DNA from: Paenibacillus silvae
Lineage (GTDB): Bacteria > Bacillota > Bacilli > Paenibacillales > Paenibacillaceae
Direction of reading: 5' to 3'
NCBI RefSeq assembly: GCF_014639235.1
Contig: NZ_BMFU01000002.1
Location: 1-64,000 of the forward strand
Length of the DNA stretch: 64,000 bases
How positions within the stretch are numbered: the first letter of the stretch is position 1; each line of letters begins with the position of its first letter. Below, in pieces: positions 34,747-43,861 of this stretch. The notes beneath the pieces were generated by a model. The model made no database searches. It had not been told where the DNA came from and saw only the letters and a list, made by a program, of their open reading frames with translations. A program made the position numbers and the translations under genes.

Positions 34747-36048
34747 ATGAATCAAGCGAAACAACTGGTTGATACACAGCGCATGTTTTTTAATACAGGA
34801 AAAACGAAACAAGTGCAGTACCGTATTCAGGCTTTGAAAGACTTGAGACAAGGGATTGAAAAGTACCAGCAACGCATTCTGAATGCTCTTCGAGCTGATC
34901 TGAATAAATCTGAAGCTGAAGGTTTCGGTTCCGAGATTCGCATTGTATTGGGGGAGCTGGATCATGCGCTGGAGCATTTGCGTGACTGGGCTGCGCCGCG
35001 TACAGTACCAACGAGCTCGGTTATGACGGATGCAGTTAGCACGATATACCCTGAACCATACGGAGTTGCGCTGATCATTGCCCCTTGGAATTATCCGTTT
35101 CAACTGGCGTTTGGACCTTTAATTGGCGCTATTGCTGCAGGGAACTGTGCAGTGATCAAACCTTCTGAGCTTACACCTGCAACGTCTCGTTTAATCTATG
35201 ATCTTATACAGGAGGTATACCCTGAGGAGTATATTGCTGTTATGGAGGGCGAGGTTGAGACTAGCACAGCGCTGCTGAATGAGAAATTTGATTATATTTT
35301 CTTTACGGGCAGTACAGGCGTAGGTCGCATTGTAATGAAAGCTGCAGCTGAGCACTTGACTCCGGTAACGTTAGAGCTCGGGGGTAAAAGTCCGGCGATT
35401 GTGCATCATGACGCGGATTTGCAAACGGCAGCACAACGTCTTGTACGTGGTAAATTTTTGAATGCAGGACAAACCTGTGTAGCACCGGATTATTTGTTAG
35501 TTCATGAGCAGGTGTATGATCAATTGATGGAACAGATCCAGGCGGAGGTACACGATAAGTTTGGTGATGACGTGATGCAAAATGCCGATTTTCCGCATAT
35601 CGTCAACACTCGTAACTTTGATCGTTTAGCTGCTTTTCTTGCGAATGGGAAAACAGTTCTGGGAGGCCGATCGAGCCGCGACCAACTTATGATTGAACCG
35701 ACTGTTCTCACTGACATCGATTGGGATTCACCCGTAATGCAGGAAGAGATTTTTGGTCCTGTTTTGCCTGTCTTCACGTATAGTGACCTTAATCCGATGC
35801 TTGATGAAATTGTGCGTCGTCCGAAACCGCTGGCGTTGTATCTCTTCACGGAGGATGAGGCTTTGCAGGAGAAGGTATTGAATCAGGTTTCCTTTGGCGG
35901 GGGATGTATTAATGAGACTTTGTCCCATATGACCTCGCATTATCTTCCTTTTGGCGGCGTTGGCGAGAGCGGCATGGGTTCATATCACGGGCAGCAAAGC
36001 TTTGAAGTATTCTCCCATCACAAAAGCGTTCTTAAACGCAATAAATAA
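34747..36048 (+). CDS. NAD(P)-dependent aldehyde dehydrogenase
   Basis: 433 residues. ALDH marks: the nucleotide region IIAPWNYPFQLAFGPLIGAI, FTGSTGVGRIV, the general base LELGGKSP (about 207), the catalytic Cys near 243 in NAGQTCVAPDYLLV, and EEIFGPVLPV near 330. Length and text fit the short class 3-like ALDH group (YwdH type). It oxidises aldehydes to acids in the cytoplasm; the substrate is unknown. It marks the return to core genome. A bidirectional terminator separates it from lexA. Confidence 0.9.
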   Translation: MNQAKQLVDTQRMFFNTGKTKQVQYRIQALKDLRQGIEKYQQRILNALRADLNKSEAEGFGSEIRIVLGELDHALEHLRDWAAPRTVPTSSVMTDAVSTIYPEPYGVALIIAPWNYPFQLAFGPLIGAIAAGNCAVIKPSELTPATSRLIYDLIQEVYPEEYIAVMEGEVETSTALLNEKFDYIFFTGSTGVGRIVMKAAAEHLTPVTLELGGKSPAIVHHDADLQTAAQRLVRGKFLNAGQTCVAPDYLLVHEQVYDQLMEQIQAEVHDKFGDDVMQNADFPHIVNTRNFDRLAAFLANGKTVLGGRSSRDQLMIEPTVLTDIDWDSPVMQEEIFGPVLPVFTYSDLNPMLDEIVRRPKPLALYLFTEDEALQEKVLNQVSFGGGCINETLSHMTSHYLPFGGVGESGMGSYHGQQSFEVFSHHKSVLKRNK

Positions 36049-36120
36049 TTTTATCTTGTCAAAAAATAGATGAGTTTTCTTCATTATACATGCGCATGTT
36101 TGTAACTTATGAAAGTGAAT

Positions 36121-36157
36121 AAAAGAGGTTGTCCTGTAGTCAGGGCAACCTCTTTCA
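36121..36157. terminator. Bidirectional terminator between aldehyde dehydrogenase and lexA
   Basis: AAAGAGGTTGTCCTG and CAGGGCAACCTCTTT form a hairpin with A and T runs on both sides. Confidence 0.85.
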
Positions 36158-36195
36158 TATAACGTGAAATATACCTAATATAGAAACTGATTGTA

Positions 36196-36822
36196 TTAAT
36201 GAATATCACGGAAAAGACCAATAACCTTGCCCAAAATGCTGACATGCTTCAAACGAAGCGGCTCAAGTGTAGCATTCTCCGGCTGCAGGCGGATGTGATC
36301 CTTCTCCTTATAGAACGTTTTCACTGTTGCTTCATCATCTTCAGTCATAGCTACGACAATGTCACCATTGTCCGCAGTTTGCTGTTGACGAACAATGACA
36401 TAATCTCCATTCACGATTCCTGCTTCAATCATACTGTCCCCGACAACGGAAAGCATAAACACCTTCTGTTCGCCAACATAGTGAGTTGGAAGCGGGAAGT
36501 AATCCTCGATATTCTCGGTTGCTGTAATCGGAACCCCGGCTGTAACCTTACCTACAACTGGAATTCGTGCAACGCTGTGGGCAAATTGATGAGAATGCTC
36601 CGACTCCTCCTGGCTCAAAAGCTCGATCGCTCTTGGCTTGGTAGGGTCGCGTCTGATCAGTCCCTTCTTCTCCAAACGATCCAAATGACCATGAACCGTG
36701 GAGCTGGAAGCCAGTCCAACAGCTTCGCCAATTTCCCGTACGGAAGGAGGATACCCCTTCAACCGGACTTCATTTCGTATAAACTCCAGAATTGCCTGCT
36801 GCCTGCTGGATATCTTCGACAT
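36196..36822 (-). CDS. lexA: LexA (DinR) SOS repressor
   Basis: 208 residues. The N-terminal winged helix (about 1-65) includes PPSVREIGEAVGLASSSTVH. The cleavage site is Ala95-Gly96 in GKVTAGVP. The catalytic pair is Ser130 (VVGDSM) and Lys168 (ATVKTF). Full length. LexA represses SOS genes until RecA filaments trigger its self-cleavage. It is divergent from yneA, and SOS boxes lie upstream of both, so it controls itself and the divisome inhibitor. Confidence 0.97.
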   Translation of the reverse strand: MSKISSRQQAILEFIRNEVRLKGYPPSVREIGEAVGLASSSTVHGHLDRLEKKGLIRRDPTKPRAIELLSQEESEHSHQFAHSVARIPVVGKVTAGVPITATENIEDYFPLPTHYVGEQKVFMLSVVGDSMIEAGIVNGDYVIVRQQQTADNGDIVVAMTEDDEATVKTFYKEKDHIRLQPENATLEPLRLKHVSILGKVIGLFRDIH

Positions 36823-36867
36823 ACCGTATCAACCCCATTTTAGTAACGTTTGGGAAAATTATAACAT

Positions 36868-36897
36868 AGAACCTCCGTTCGTACAAACATAAGTTCT
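36868..36897 (-). promoter_or_regulatory. Two SOS boxes upstream of lexA
   Basis: GAACCTCCGTTC at 36869-36880 and the complement of GAACTTATGTTT at 36885-36896 each fit the GAAC-N4-GTTY core of DinR boxes. They lie 45-75 bases before the lexA start, giving autoregulation. Confidence 0.75.
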
Positions 36898-36997
36898 AAA
36901 CAAATCGCATGTTTTCAGTGTTTTTTTCGAAATTAAGACATGATCTGATTAGAACATATGCCATTCCTTGAGATTATGAATTCTGATAGCTGTCGAT

Positions 36998-37077
36998 TGT
37001 TTTGCCAATGCTCGGTATAAAAAATTGCTTTGCAGATGCTGAATATAAAATTGTTCTGCCAGGACTCAGTATGAATC
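36998..37077. repeat. Three degenerate tandem repeats of about 27 bases
   Basis: TGTTTTGCCAATGCTCGGTA, TGCTTTGCAGATGCTGAATA and TGTTCTGCCAGGACTCAGTA follow each other, each ending in an A-rich tail. They lie in the lexA-yneA intergenic region, which otherwise holds only SOS boxes and a promoter. Confidence 0.5.
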
Positions 37078-37203
37078 CGTTCTCTCAAACTTAAATATTG
37101 AGTTATGTTATCAAACTTCAATAATAAGTTGCTTTATTAAGACTTACTAGTAGGAGAAGTTTTCGTTGGTCTGATAAAGGTCGTTAAATTATCGAAAAAA
37201 GAG

Positions 37204-37282
37204 CGAACAATTGTTCTAAAAAGGTGTTGAACAAAACAAATGTTCGTGTTATATTGATTCCATGAGATAGGAACAAACGTTT
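37204..37282 (+). promoter_or_regulatory. SOS-controlled promoter of yneA
   Basis: CGAACAATTGTTCT (37204-37217), the complement of CGAACATTTGTTTT (37233-37246) and GAACAAACGTTT (37271-37282) are three DinR-type boxes. TTGAAC (37227-37232) and TATATT (37250-37255), 17 bases apart, form the promoter, with the second box between them. LexA binding there would block RNA polymerase. Confidence 0.85.
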
Positions 37283-37297
37283 GGAGGCGGGATACAC

Positions 37298-37675
37298 ATG
37301 AGATATTCTACTTATCAAAGCATTTATGAACCGGTAAATTCAGCAGCTGTGAAGTCTAACATAGGGCAATTGAGAACATTTATGGCACGTTTCAAGCTTT
37401 CCTCAGGATTAATCAAACTAGCTATAGCTTCATTAATCATATTTATAGGTTGCAGCACTGTACTGACCGTTTTTGCCGGCAACGAAAATGATTTACTTCC
37501 AGGGGGAAAGATCGCTGTATCTCAAGGGGAAACACTGTGGAGCATCTCTTTGGAGCATAAGCCAGCAACAATGGACACCAGGGTATATATAGAAGCAATA
37601 AAAAAGGTGAATCAGCTGGAATCAACTACAATTCAGACTGGACAAGTTCTGATATTACCTCAGTTTGCTAAATAG
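37298..37675 (+). CDS. yneA: YneA-like SOS cell-division suppressor (LysM domain)
   Basis: 125 residues. A membrane segment (LIKLAIASLIIFIGCSTVLTV, about 46-66) precedes an extracellular LysM domain (KIAVSQGETLWSISLEHKP through QTGQVLILP). This is the YneA plan: a membrane-bound protein made during SOS that delays septation. GGAGGCGGG precedes the ATG. Position divergent from lexA and three SOS boxes make the assignment strong. Confidence 0.9.
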   Translation: MRYSTYQSIYEPVNSAAVKSNIGQLRTFMARFKLSSGLIKLAIASLIIFIGCSTVLTVFAGNENDLLPGGKIAVSQGETLWSISLEHKPATMDTRVYIEAIKKVNQLESTTIQTGQVLILPQFAK

Positions 37676-37771
37676 AAATTCGTATCAACAGGCATTGCCG
37701 CGTACCAACTTGACAAGCAGCCCTTATCATGTCAAAGTTAATGTGACTTTGTATTTTTGGAGGGGACAAGC

Positions 37772-37981
37772 TTGGATATAGATAGTCTGGTAGCACGTAT
37801 TAATGAATTGGCTCGCAAGCAGAAATCCACTGGACTGTCAGAGGAAGAACTTGTGGAACGTGCCAAGCTAAGAGAGATTTATTTGGGTAACATTCGTAAC
37901 AATTTCAGACAGCAGCTGGATTCAATTGAAATTGTAGATGACGATAAGGGCAAAGGCCACCAAGGCAAACTCAAACATTAA
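37772..37981 (+). CDS. DUF896 (YnzC-like) protein
   Basis: 69 residues. DUF896 text: ARINELARKQKSTGLSEEEL and RAKLREIYLGNIRNNFRQQL. Small helical cytoplasmic protein; family members occur in the yneA-ynzC neighbourhood of Bacillus and their role is not settled. Start TTG 37772 has GGAGGGG seven bases upstream; the TTG at 37757 overlaps that site. Confidence 0.85.
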   Translation: MDIDSLVARINELARKQKSTGLSEEELVERAKLREIYLGNIRNNFRQQLDSIEIVDDDKGKGHQGKLKH

Positions 37982-38113
37982 TTCCAGAAACCTAAACATA
38001 TCTTAATGATATTTAGGTTTCTTCATGTTATTTGAGGCTGCTTACTATAAAGGGGGAATATCGGTTTGCGTGTTGTTATGTAAGCCGATACAAGACACAT
38101 AAGGGGGATTTAC

Positions 38114-38626
38114 ATGTCACGGCGTTCGTTCGAGAGAACGGTTCGGAAGAATTCGAAGCAATTGAATCAGCAGCGTAAAAAAAATGGTCAGCCAATTACG
38201 GGAAATCCAGGTGAAGATATTTTCAAGGGTAGAAGCCTGTTATTCCCTATTTTTCTGATTGGTCTTGCCTTTTTGTATCTGTTCATGAGCACTTTTTTGG
38301 TGAAGGCGCCTATGACAACGTGGGATTGGGTAACGATGCTGCTTTATGTATTCCTTGCAGTTATTTTTATGCTTCGTCGTCCTTACATTAAAATCAGCAG
38401 TAACCGGATCATTACAACGAAGGGCAATCGTGAACGCTCCATCGGGGTTGATGATATTATCAAATTCAGATTTGAACCGGGCACTGTAGTGATTGAACAT
38501 AACAGCCGTGGCAAGAGATGGGTCTTCACCAAGCTGTTAAACCGTTACGATACGGATGCAATGACAGAGCGATTGTTGAAATTTGCTAAAGCACACCAGA
38601 TCACCGTAGAAACCATTGATAAGTAA
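38114..38626 (+). CDS. Membrane protein, unknown, two TM segments
   Basis: 170 residues. Basic N terminus (about 1-40), two membrane helices (LLFPIFLIGLAFLYLFMSTF and WVTMLLYVFLAVIFML), then a beta-rich cytoplasmic domain resembling PH-like domains (YIKISSNRIITTKGNRE through the end). Function unknown. It overlaps the beginning of the HAD gene region by a few bases at most. Confidence 0.65.
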   Translation: MSRRSFERTVRKNSKQLNQQRKKNGQPITGNPGEDIFKGRSLLFPIFLIGLAFLYLFMSTFLVKAPMTTWDWVTMLLYVFLAVIFMLRRPYIKISSNRIITTKGNRERSIGVDDIIKFRFEPGTVVIEHNSRGKRWVFTKLLNRYDTDAMTERLLKFAKAHQITVETIDK

Positions 38627-38645
38627 TTCATGTATAAAGGGGCAG

Positions 38646-39446
38646 ATGAGCAGCATGGCATTGAAAGCGATTATGTTCGACCTGGATGATACTTTATTGT
38701 GGGACGAACGCAGTGTTCGAGAGGCTTTTCATGAAACTTGTTTAGTTGCAGCGAACGAGACCGGAGTTGACGCCGAAGCGCTCGAAGAGGCTGTTCGTAA
38801 TGAAGCACGTGAGCTTTATGAGTCCTACGAGACATTTCCTTTTACCAAAATGATTGGAATTAATCCTTTTGAAGGTCTATGGGCTAATTTCACCGCTGGA
38901 GAGCAGCCGGAATTCCGCCAGCTGGAACAATTGGCTCCAATCTACCGTAAGGAGTCCTGGCGCCGTGGCTTGTTAAAGCTTGGTGTAGATCAGGAAGATC
39001 TTGCAGAGCGATTGGCTTCGCAATTTGGGGCTGAACGTCGATCCAGACCGCATGTTTATGAAGAAACAATGGATACTCTGCGTCATCTGCATGGAAAATA
39101 TAAATTACTGCTTCTGACGAATGGATGTCCTGCGTTACAGCAGGAGAAGCTGGATGGTGTTCCTGAGTTATCTCCGTTCTTTGATGAGATTATCATCTCG
39201 GGAAGCTTTGGAAGAGGCAAACCCGATCCGTCCATTTTCCAACACGCTTTAAGTAAATTAGGTGTGAAGCCAGAAGAAAGCATGATGGTTGGAGATAAAT
39301 TAACTACGGATATCCGTGGTGCGTTGTCTTCAGGTATTCGTGCAGTATGGATTAATCGCGAAAACAAAATCAACAATGAAACCTATTCCCCAGATCACGA
39401 AATTAAGCACTTATCTGAATTAGAAGAACTGATTGCTAATTTTTAA
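38646..39446 (+). CDS. HAD-superfamily hydrolase
   Basis: About 266 residues. Motif I FDLDDT with the nucleophile Asp, motif II LLTNG, Lys in GRGKPDPSIF, and motif IV MVGDKLTTDIRGA. The helical cap (about 20-100) places it in subfamily I, related to YjjG- and phosphoglycolate-type phosphatases; the substrate is not clear. Start at ATG 38646 (AAAGG nearby) or ATG 38655. Confidence 0.85.
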   Translation: MSSMALKAIMFDLDDTLLWDERSVREAFHETCLVAANETGVDAEALEEAVRNEARELYESYETFPFTKMIGINPFEGLWANFTAGEQPEFRQLEQLAPIYRKESWRRGLLKLGVDQEDLAERLASQFGAERRSRPHVYEETMDTLRHLHGKYKLLLLTNGCPALQQEKLDGVPELSPFFDEIIISGSFGRGKPDPSIFQHALSKLGVKPEESMMVGDKLTTDIRGALSSGIRAVWINRENKINNETYSPDHEIKHLSELEELIANF

Positions 39447-39483
39447 AGCTGTGATTAAATCTTCTATCTTATTTCTTTAAATT

Positions 39484-39544
39484 AAACATTGGTTATGACA
39501 TGAATGATGTTTATCTCGTTCATGCATTAACCAATGTTTTTTTA
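39484..39544 (+). terminator. Long-stem terminator after the HAD gene
   Basis: AAACATTGGTTA pairs with TTAACCAATGTTT, with a further inner CATGAATGA/CGTTCATG stem, followed by T residues. Confidence 0.8.
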
Positions 39545-39811
39545 TTATCATCCAATTTTATGAGTGTCTTTTGCTTACTGTTAGAAGTGATTTGTATGAT
39601 TTATCGAGAAAAAATATTGAAATTTAAAAGGCTCTGTTTTAAAATACAACTAACATACTAGTATGACTAGTATTTCAGAAGAGATTCGTTGACAATGTCG
39701 TTTTAAATATCTATCTCATCTGAACAGTACAGTGGCAGACAATCTGTGAATGGAAAAACAGAGTGCAACATGAATAGCAACAATGATTGCTGCTTTTTTA
39801 CTTCAATGCGT

Positions 39812-39935
39812 TGTAAGCGCTTTATAACAATTGTTCTTGTTGGACTCATTCAAACATCAGCATGTTTCGCTTGCTTCAGAAGCATATGCAGATATGTTTG
39901 AGTGTACATAAAAGTTAAAGTTGATACCGCTTACA
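39812..39935 (+). promoter_or_regulatory. Two catabolite-repression (CRE) sites upstream of the sugar importer
   Basis: TGATACCGCTTACA at 39922-39935 fits the CRE consensus TGWNANCGNTNWCA in full. TGTAAGCGCTTTAT at 39812-39825 fits except its last two bases. CcpA binding would repress the importer while glucose is available. The rest of 39447-40062 holds a terminator, a short leader frame at 39958 and no gene. Confidence 0.7.
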
Positions 39936-39957
39936 ATTTATTTTGAGTGGGGGTGAA

Positions 39958-39993
39958 ATGTACAACAGGCCCGTCCTCTGCGTACAGAGGTAA
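39958..39993 (+). CDS. Possible 11-residue leader peptide of the importer operon
   Basis: GGGGGTGAA precedes ATG 39958, opening MYNRPVLCVQR and a stop. CCTCTG-CGTA-CAGAGG (39975-39990) forms a hairpin inside this frame. It may be a translated leader that affects the operon, or coincidence. Confidence 0.35.
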   Translation: MYNRPVLCVQR

Positions 39994-40062
39994 GGCAGAA
40001 TGACGTCACAAGGTGCAGCACAGAATCTCGTTAATCAAGTTATGGATCGGAGTGAATGACAC

Positions 40063-41025
40063 ATGGAGTCAGAGACATCCAAGGCGACGTTACCAATGAT
40101 ATCTTCACGTAAAGAAAGCAGGCTGCAAACAGCGCTCATATTGATTCGTAAAGATTGGCAATTGTACTCACTGTTAGTTCTTCCCATCATTTATCTGATT
40201 ATTTTCAAATACGGTCCGATGCTGGGCAATATTATTGCCTTCAGACGATTTGTCCCGGGAGGCAGTATATTTGGAGAGACCTGGGTAGGTTTACGTTATT
40301 TCAAAATGTTCATTGAGGACCCGACCTTCTGGCGAGTCTTTAGTAACACCCTGATGCTGGGCGGGCTTGCATTGTTATTCACGTTCCCCATGCCTATTAT
40401 TTTTGCACTGCTGCTCAACGAGGTGAAGAGCAAACGCTTCAAAAAGTTTGTGCAAACGGCCTCGTACCTGCCACACTTCCTGTCCATCGTGATCGTGGCC
40501 GGTATGATTCTGCAATTGACAGCCGTGAATGGTTCAATTAACGGACTGGTTGCTTTTTTTACAGGGGATAACATTCCGTTTATGCAGCGAGCAGAGTGGT
40601 TCAGAACCATCTATATCTCATCGGAAATCTGGCAGGGCATGGGTTGGGGAGCCATATTGTATCTGGCGGCGCTGACCACCATTGATGATTCGTTGTATGA
40701 AGCCGCACGGATTGACGGAGCGAATCGCTGGAAGCAAACCATTCATGTCACCATTCCAGGCATTTTGCCAACGATTGTAACGCTGCTTATCCTGAACATG
40801 GGTAACTTTCTGGCAGTAGGCTTTGAGAAAATTCTGCTCCTGTACAATCCGCTGATCTATGAAACTTCCGATGTAATCTCGACTTATTTGTACCGTGTGG
40901 GTCTTGAATCCAGTAACTTCAGTTACGCTACAGCCATTGGTTTGTTTGAATCAGTGATTGGGCTGACTCTGGTGTTCACTGTAAACGCCATCTCACGTAA
41001 ATTGACCGAGCGAAGCTTGTGGTAG
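40063..41025 (+). CDS. Sugar ABC permease, LplB type
   Basis: 320 residues, six membrane segments. The EAA loop is DDSLYEAARIDGANRWKQ, which docks the ATPase. It belongs to the LplB/YtcP group that imports complex oligosaccharides in Paenibacillus. It pairs with the next permease and a lipoprotein. No ATPase gene is in the cluster, so a shared MsmX-type ATPase is expected. Confidence 0.9.
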   Translation: MESETSKATLPMISSRKESRLQTALILIRKDWQLYSLLVLPIIYLIIFKYGPMLGNIIAFRRFVPGGSIFGETWVGLRYFKMFIEDPTFWRVFSNTLMLGGLALLFTFPMPIIFALLLNEVKSKRFKKFVQTASYLPHFLSIVIVAGMILQLTAVNGSINGLVAFFTGDNIPFMQRAEWFRTIYISSEIWQGMGWGAILYLAALTTIDDSLYEAARIDGANRWKQTIHVTIPGILPTIVTLLILNMGNFLAVGFEKILLLYNPLIYETSDVISTYLYRVGLESSNFSYATAIGLFESVIGLTLVFTVNAISRKLTERSLW

Positions 41026-41037
41026 AGGAGGAGCATC

Positions 41038-41910
41038 ATGCAGGAATCGAGATCATACAAGGTGTTTAAGGTGTTTAATGTTACATTTTTGCTGTTTATC
41101 GTTTTTATTACGCTGTACCCGTTCCTGAACGTTGTTGCGCAATCCTTCAGCAGTGAAGCGTATATCAATTCAGGCAAGGTTAGTCTATTCCCACGTGGGT
41201 TCAATGTGGATACGTATAAAACCATTTCCAAGGACAGCATGTTCTGGATGAACTATAAAAACACGGTCGTTTATACGGTGGTAGGTACATTAATCTCCAT
41301 GTTTATGACAACGATCTTTGCATACGCACTGTCCAAGAAGAGACTGATGGGACGTAAATTTCTAACGATGTTTGCCGTATTTACGATGTTCTTCAGCGGC
41401 GGGCTTATTCCAAACTACGTGCTGATTAATTCCCTTGGCTTCAATAACACCATGTGGGCCTTGGTGGTCCCGGGTGCAATAAGCATATATAACATGCTGA
41501 TTATGAAATCTTTTTTTGAAAACATGCCTGAAGAATTAGAGGAGGCTGCTGCAATTGACGGTTTGAGCACTTACGGCATCTTGCTGCGTATCATTTTGCC
41601 TCTCAGTAAGGCGGTTATGGCTACGATGGTGCTGTTTTACGCGGTTGCACACTGGAACTCCTGGTTTCCGGCCTTCTTGTATCTGGACAAAAAAGAGCTC
41701 TTTCCGGTTACGATCTACTTGCGCAACATGATTGCCGGAGCAACGAGCGGGGCCACTGCCGGTGCAACCTCTGCGGATAACTTGACCCAGATTGCTGCCA
41801 ATATCAAATCGGTAACCATGGTTTTGACCATCCTGCCGATTTTGACGATTTATCCGTTTGTACAGCGATATTTTGTAACCGGTATCATGCTGGGTTCTGT
41901 TAAGCAGTAA
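41038..41910 (+). CDS. Sugar ABC permease, LplC type
   Basis: 290 residues with six membrane segments and EAA loop PEELEEAAAIDGLSTYG. Its ATG follows GGAGGAG in the 12-base gap after the first permease. C terminus YPFVQRYFVTGIMLGSVKQ is typical of the group. Confidence 0.9.
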   Translation: MQESRSYKVFKVFNVTFLLFIVFITLYPFLNVVAQSFSSEAYINSGKVSLFPRGFNVDTYKTISKDSMFWMNYKNTVVYTVVGTLISMFMTTIFAYALSKKRLMGRKFLTMFAVFTMFFSGGLIPNYVLINSLGFNNTMWALVVPGAISIYNMLIMKSFFENMPEELEEAAAIDGLSTYGILLRIILPLSKAVMATMVLFYAVAHWNSWFPAFLYLDKKELFPVTIYLRNMIAGATSGATAGATSADNLTQIAANIKSVTMVLTILPILTIYPFVQRYFVTGIMLGSVKQ

Positions 41911-41959
41911 CAACAGTAGACCTGGTTCAAAACAAAATAGATTAAAGGGGATGAATGGT

Positions 41960-43594
41960 TTGAGCAGAAAGCCACGAAAAATGCTTGGCAAGATGATTTT
42001 GGCAATGACAATGTCTGCAGTACTCGCTGCGTGCAGCAGCGGTGCTGGAACAGGGCCGGATGTGTCGGAGGTGTCAACAAAAGCCGCGATGGAGAGTTAT
42101 AACGTCGGTGATACGTTCAAAGCAACGGAGCCGTTTAATCTGTCTATTTTGTACAGTGATCACCCGATCTACCCATACAAAAAAGACTGGATGTTATTTA
42201 AAAAAATTACAGAAATGACGGGTGTCACGCTGGAACCAACAATTGTGCCGATGAGTGATTATCCGCAAAAAAGATCCCTTCTGATCAGCTCGGGTGATGC
42301 ACCGCTTGTTATTCCGAAGACTTACCCGGGGGAAGAGGCTGCTTTTGTATCCTCAGGAGCGATTCTTCCGATTAGCGACTACATTGATTTAATGCCTAAC
42401 TTCAAAGATAAGGTGGAAAAGTGGAATCTGGAGCCTGATCTTGAAAGCCTTCGCCAAGAGGATGGCAAGTATTACGTGCTGCCGGGATTGCATGAGGCCG
42501 TATGGCCGGATTATACCTTGATTGTAAGAACGGATTTGTTTAAAGACAACAATATTGCTATTCCTACAACCTGGGATGAGCTATATACGGCCGCGAAAAA
42601 GTTAAAAGAAATCTATCCCGATTCTATTCCGTTCTCGGACAGCTTCAAGTTTAAAAGTACGCTCGGCATTGCAGCTACCGGTTTTGGCACGAAGGCTGGC
42701 TGGGGTTATGGAAATGGCTTGACGTACAAAGCAGATCAGGACGAATTCGTATACACGGCTACGACACCAGAGTACAAGGAACTGCTCACGTTTTTTAATA
42801 AGATGGTTGCAGAAGGGCTGCTCGATAAAGAAAGCTTCACACAAGACGATGACCAAGCCATTCAGAAGTTTGTATCGGGCAAATCATTTATGATTAACGG
42901 TAATTCCCAGACGCTGGTGCTGCATCGGAATGATATGAACAAAACGCTTGGTGAAGGCAAATTTTCGATTGCTAAAATTACCGTTCCGGGAGGACCCAAA
43001 GGACAGTTAATGTCTGGTTCAAGACTTGAAAACGGTGTGATGATCTCGGGTAAAATTAAAGATAACGACAATTTCAAAGCCATATTACAATTCATTGATT
43101 GGTTGTACTACAGTGATGAAGGACAGGAATTCGCCAAGTGGGGTGTAGAGAACGAGACCTTCACCAAAGAAGGTGGAAAACGCAAATTAGCAGATGACAT
43201 CAACTACAACGGATTGAATCCAAAGGGCACCAGAGACCTTCGTATTGACTTCGGCTTCTCCGGCGGTGTGTTTGCTTACGGAGGCACAACAGAGCTGCTG
43301 CAATCCATGTTTAGCGAAGAGGAGCTTGTTTTCCAGAAAAGTATGAAAGAAACCAAAGAAGTGATCCCGGCCGAACCACCTATTCCGTATTCCTCCGAGG
43401 ACCGTGAGCGTGTAACACTTCTCAGCACGCCGCTGAAAGACTACACAGAACAGAACACATTGAAGTTTATATTGGGTGAGCGGAAATTGTCTGAGTACGA
43501 TACTTTTATCAAAGAGCTGGAGAGCCAGGGGCTGTCGAATTACGTGAAGCTGGCCAATGATACCTACAAGACATATAAAGAAAACAATAAATAA
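41960..43594 (+). CDS. Sugar-binding lipoprotein of the LplABC-type importer
   Basis: 544 residues. Lipobox LAAC (about residues 23-26) in the signal peptide, then an extracellular solute-binding fold of family 1 (ITEMTGVTLEPTIVPMSDYP through the C terminus). TTG 41960 has AAAGGGG at 41944-41950, nine bases away; the ATG at 41951 abuts that site. Anchored outside the membrane, it captures the oligosaccharide for the two permeases. Confidence 0.9.
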   Translation: MSRKPRKMLGKMILAMTMSAVLAACSSGAGTGPDVSEVSTKAAMESYNVGDTFKATEPFNLSILYSDHPIYPYKKDWMLFKKITEMTGVTLEPTIVPMSDYPQKRSLLISSGDAPLVIPKTYPGEEAAFVSSGAILPISDYIDLMPNFKDKVEKWNLEPDLESLRQEDGKYYVLPGLHEAVWPDYTLIVRTDLFKDNNIAIPTTWDELYTAAKKLKEIYPDSIPFSDSFKFKSTLGIAATGFGTKAGWGYGNGLTYKADQDEFVYTATTPEYKELLTFFNKMVAEGLLDKESFTQDDDQAIQKFVSGKSFMINGNSQTLVLHRNDMNKTLGEGKFSIAKITVPGGPKGQLMSGSRLENGVMISGKIKDNDNFKAILQFIDWLYYSDEGQEFAKWGVENETFTKEGGKRKLADDINYNGLNPKGTRDLRIDFGFSGGVFAYGGTTELLQSMFSEEELVFQKSMKETKEVIPAEPPIPYSSEDRERVTLLSTPLKDYTEQNTLKFILGERKLSEYDTFIKELESQGLSNYVKLANDTYKTYKENNK

Positions 43595-43791
43595 CACAAC
43601 TTTCACAGCATAAGTTAATATTAAATCCTTGTTTTATCATATCCCTATCAGGCTGAAGAAACTCAGAATGCTTATGAGGAGCGCGCAAAGCTTCTTTCTC
43701 CCGGTAAATGTATTCTCATGAAACGTTTGAGAACTGGATACCCGTTGTCAAGTCTTGGGACTAGTTTTGGTTTTTCAGCTTGGTATAAGTC

Positions 43792-43838
43792 AAAAAAGCG
43801 GCAGCCTAGGACGAGTTGTCCGAAACTGGCGCTTTTTT
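43792..43838. terminator. Terminator between the importer operon and the lipoprotein gene
   Basis: AAAAAAGCG pairs with CGCTTTTTT around an inner GGAC/GTCC stem, between convergent genes. Confidence 0.65.
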
Positions 43839-43861
43839 CATACATGTCCCATTTAGTTCAA

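Noticed and set aside
36933..37121. Minus-strand open frame in the lexA-yneA gap
   Set aside because: It is explained by the tandem repeats and lies in a regulatory region.
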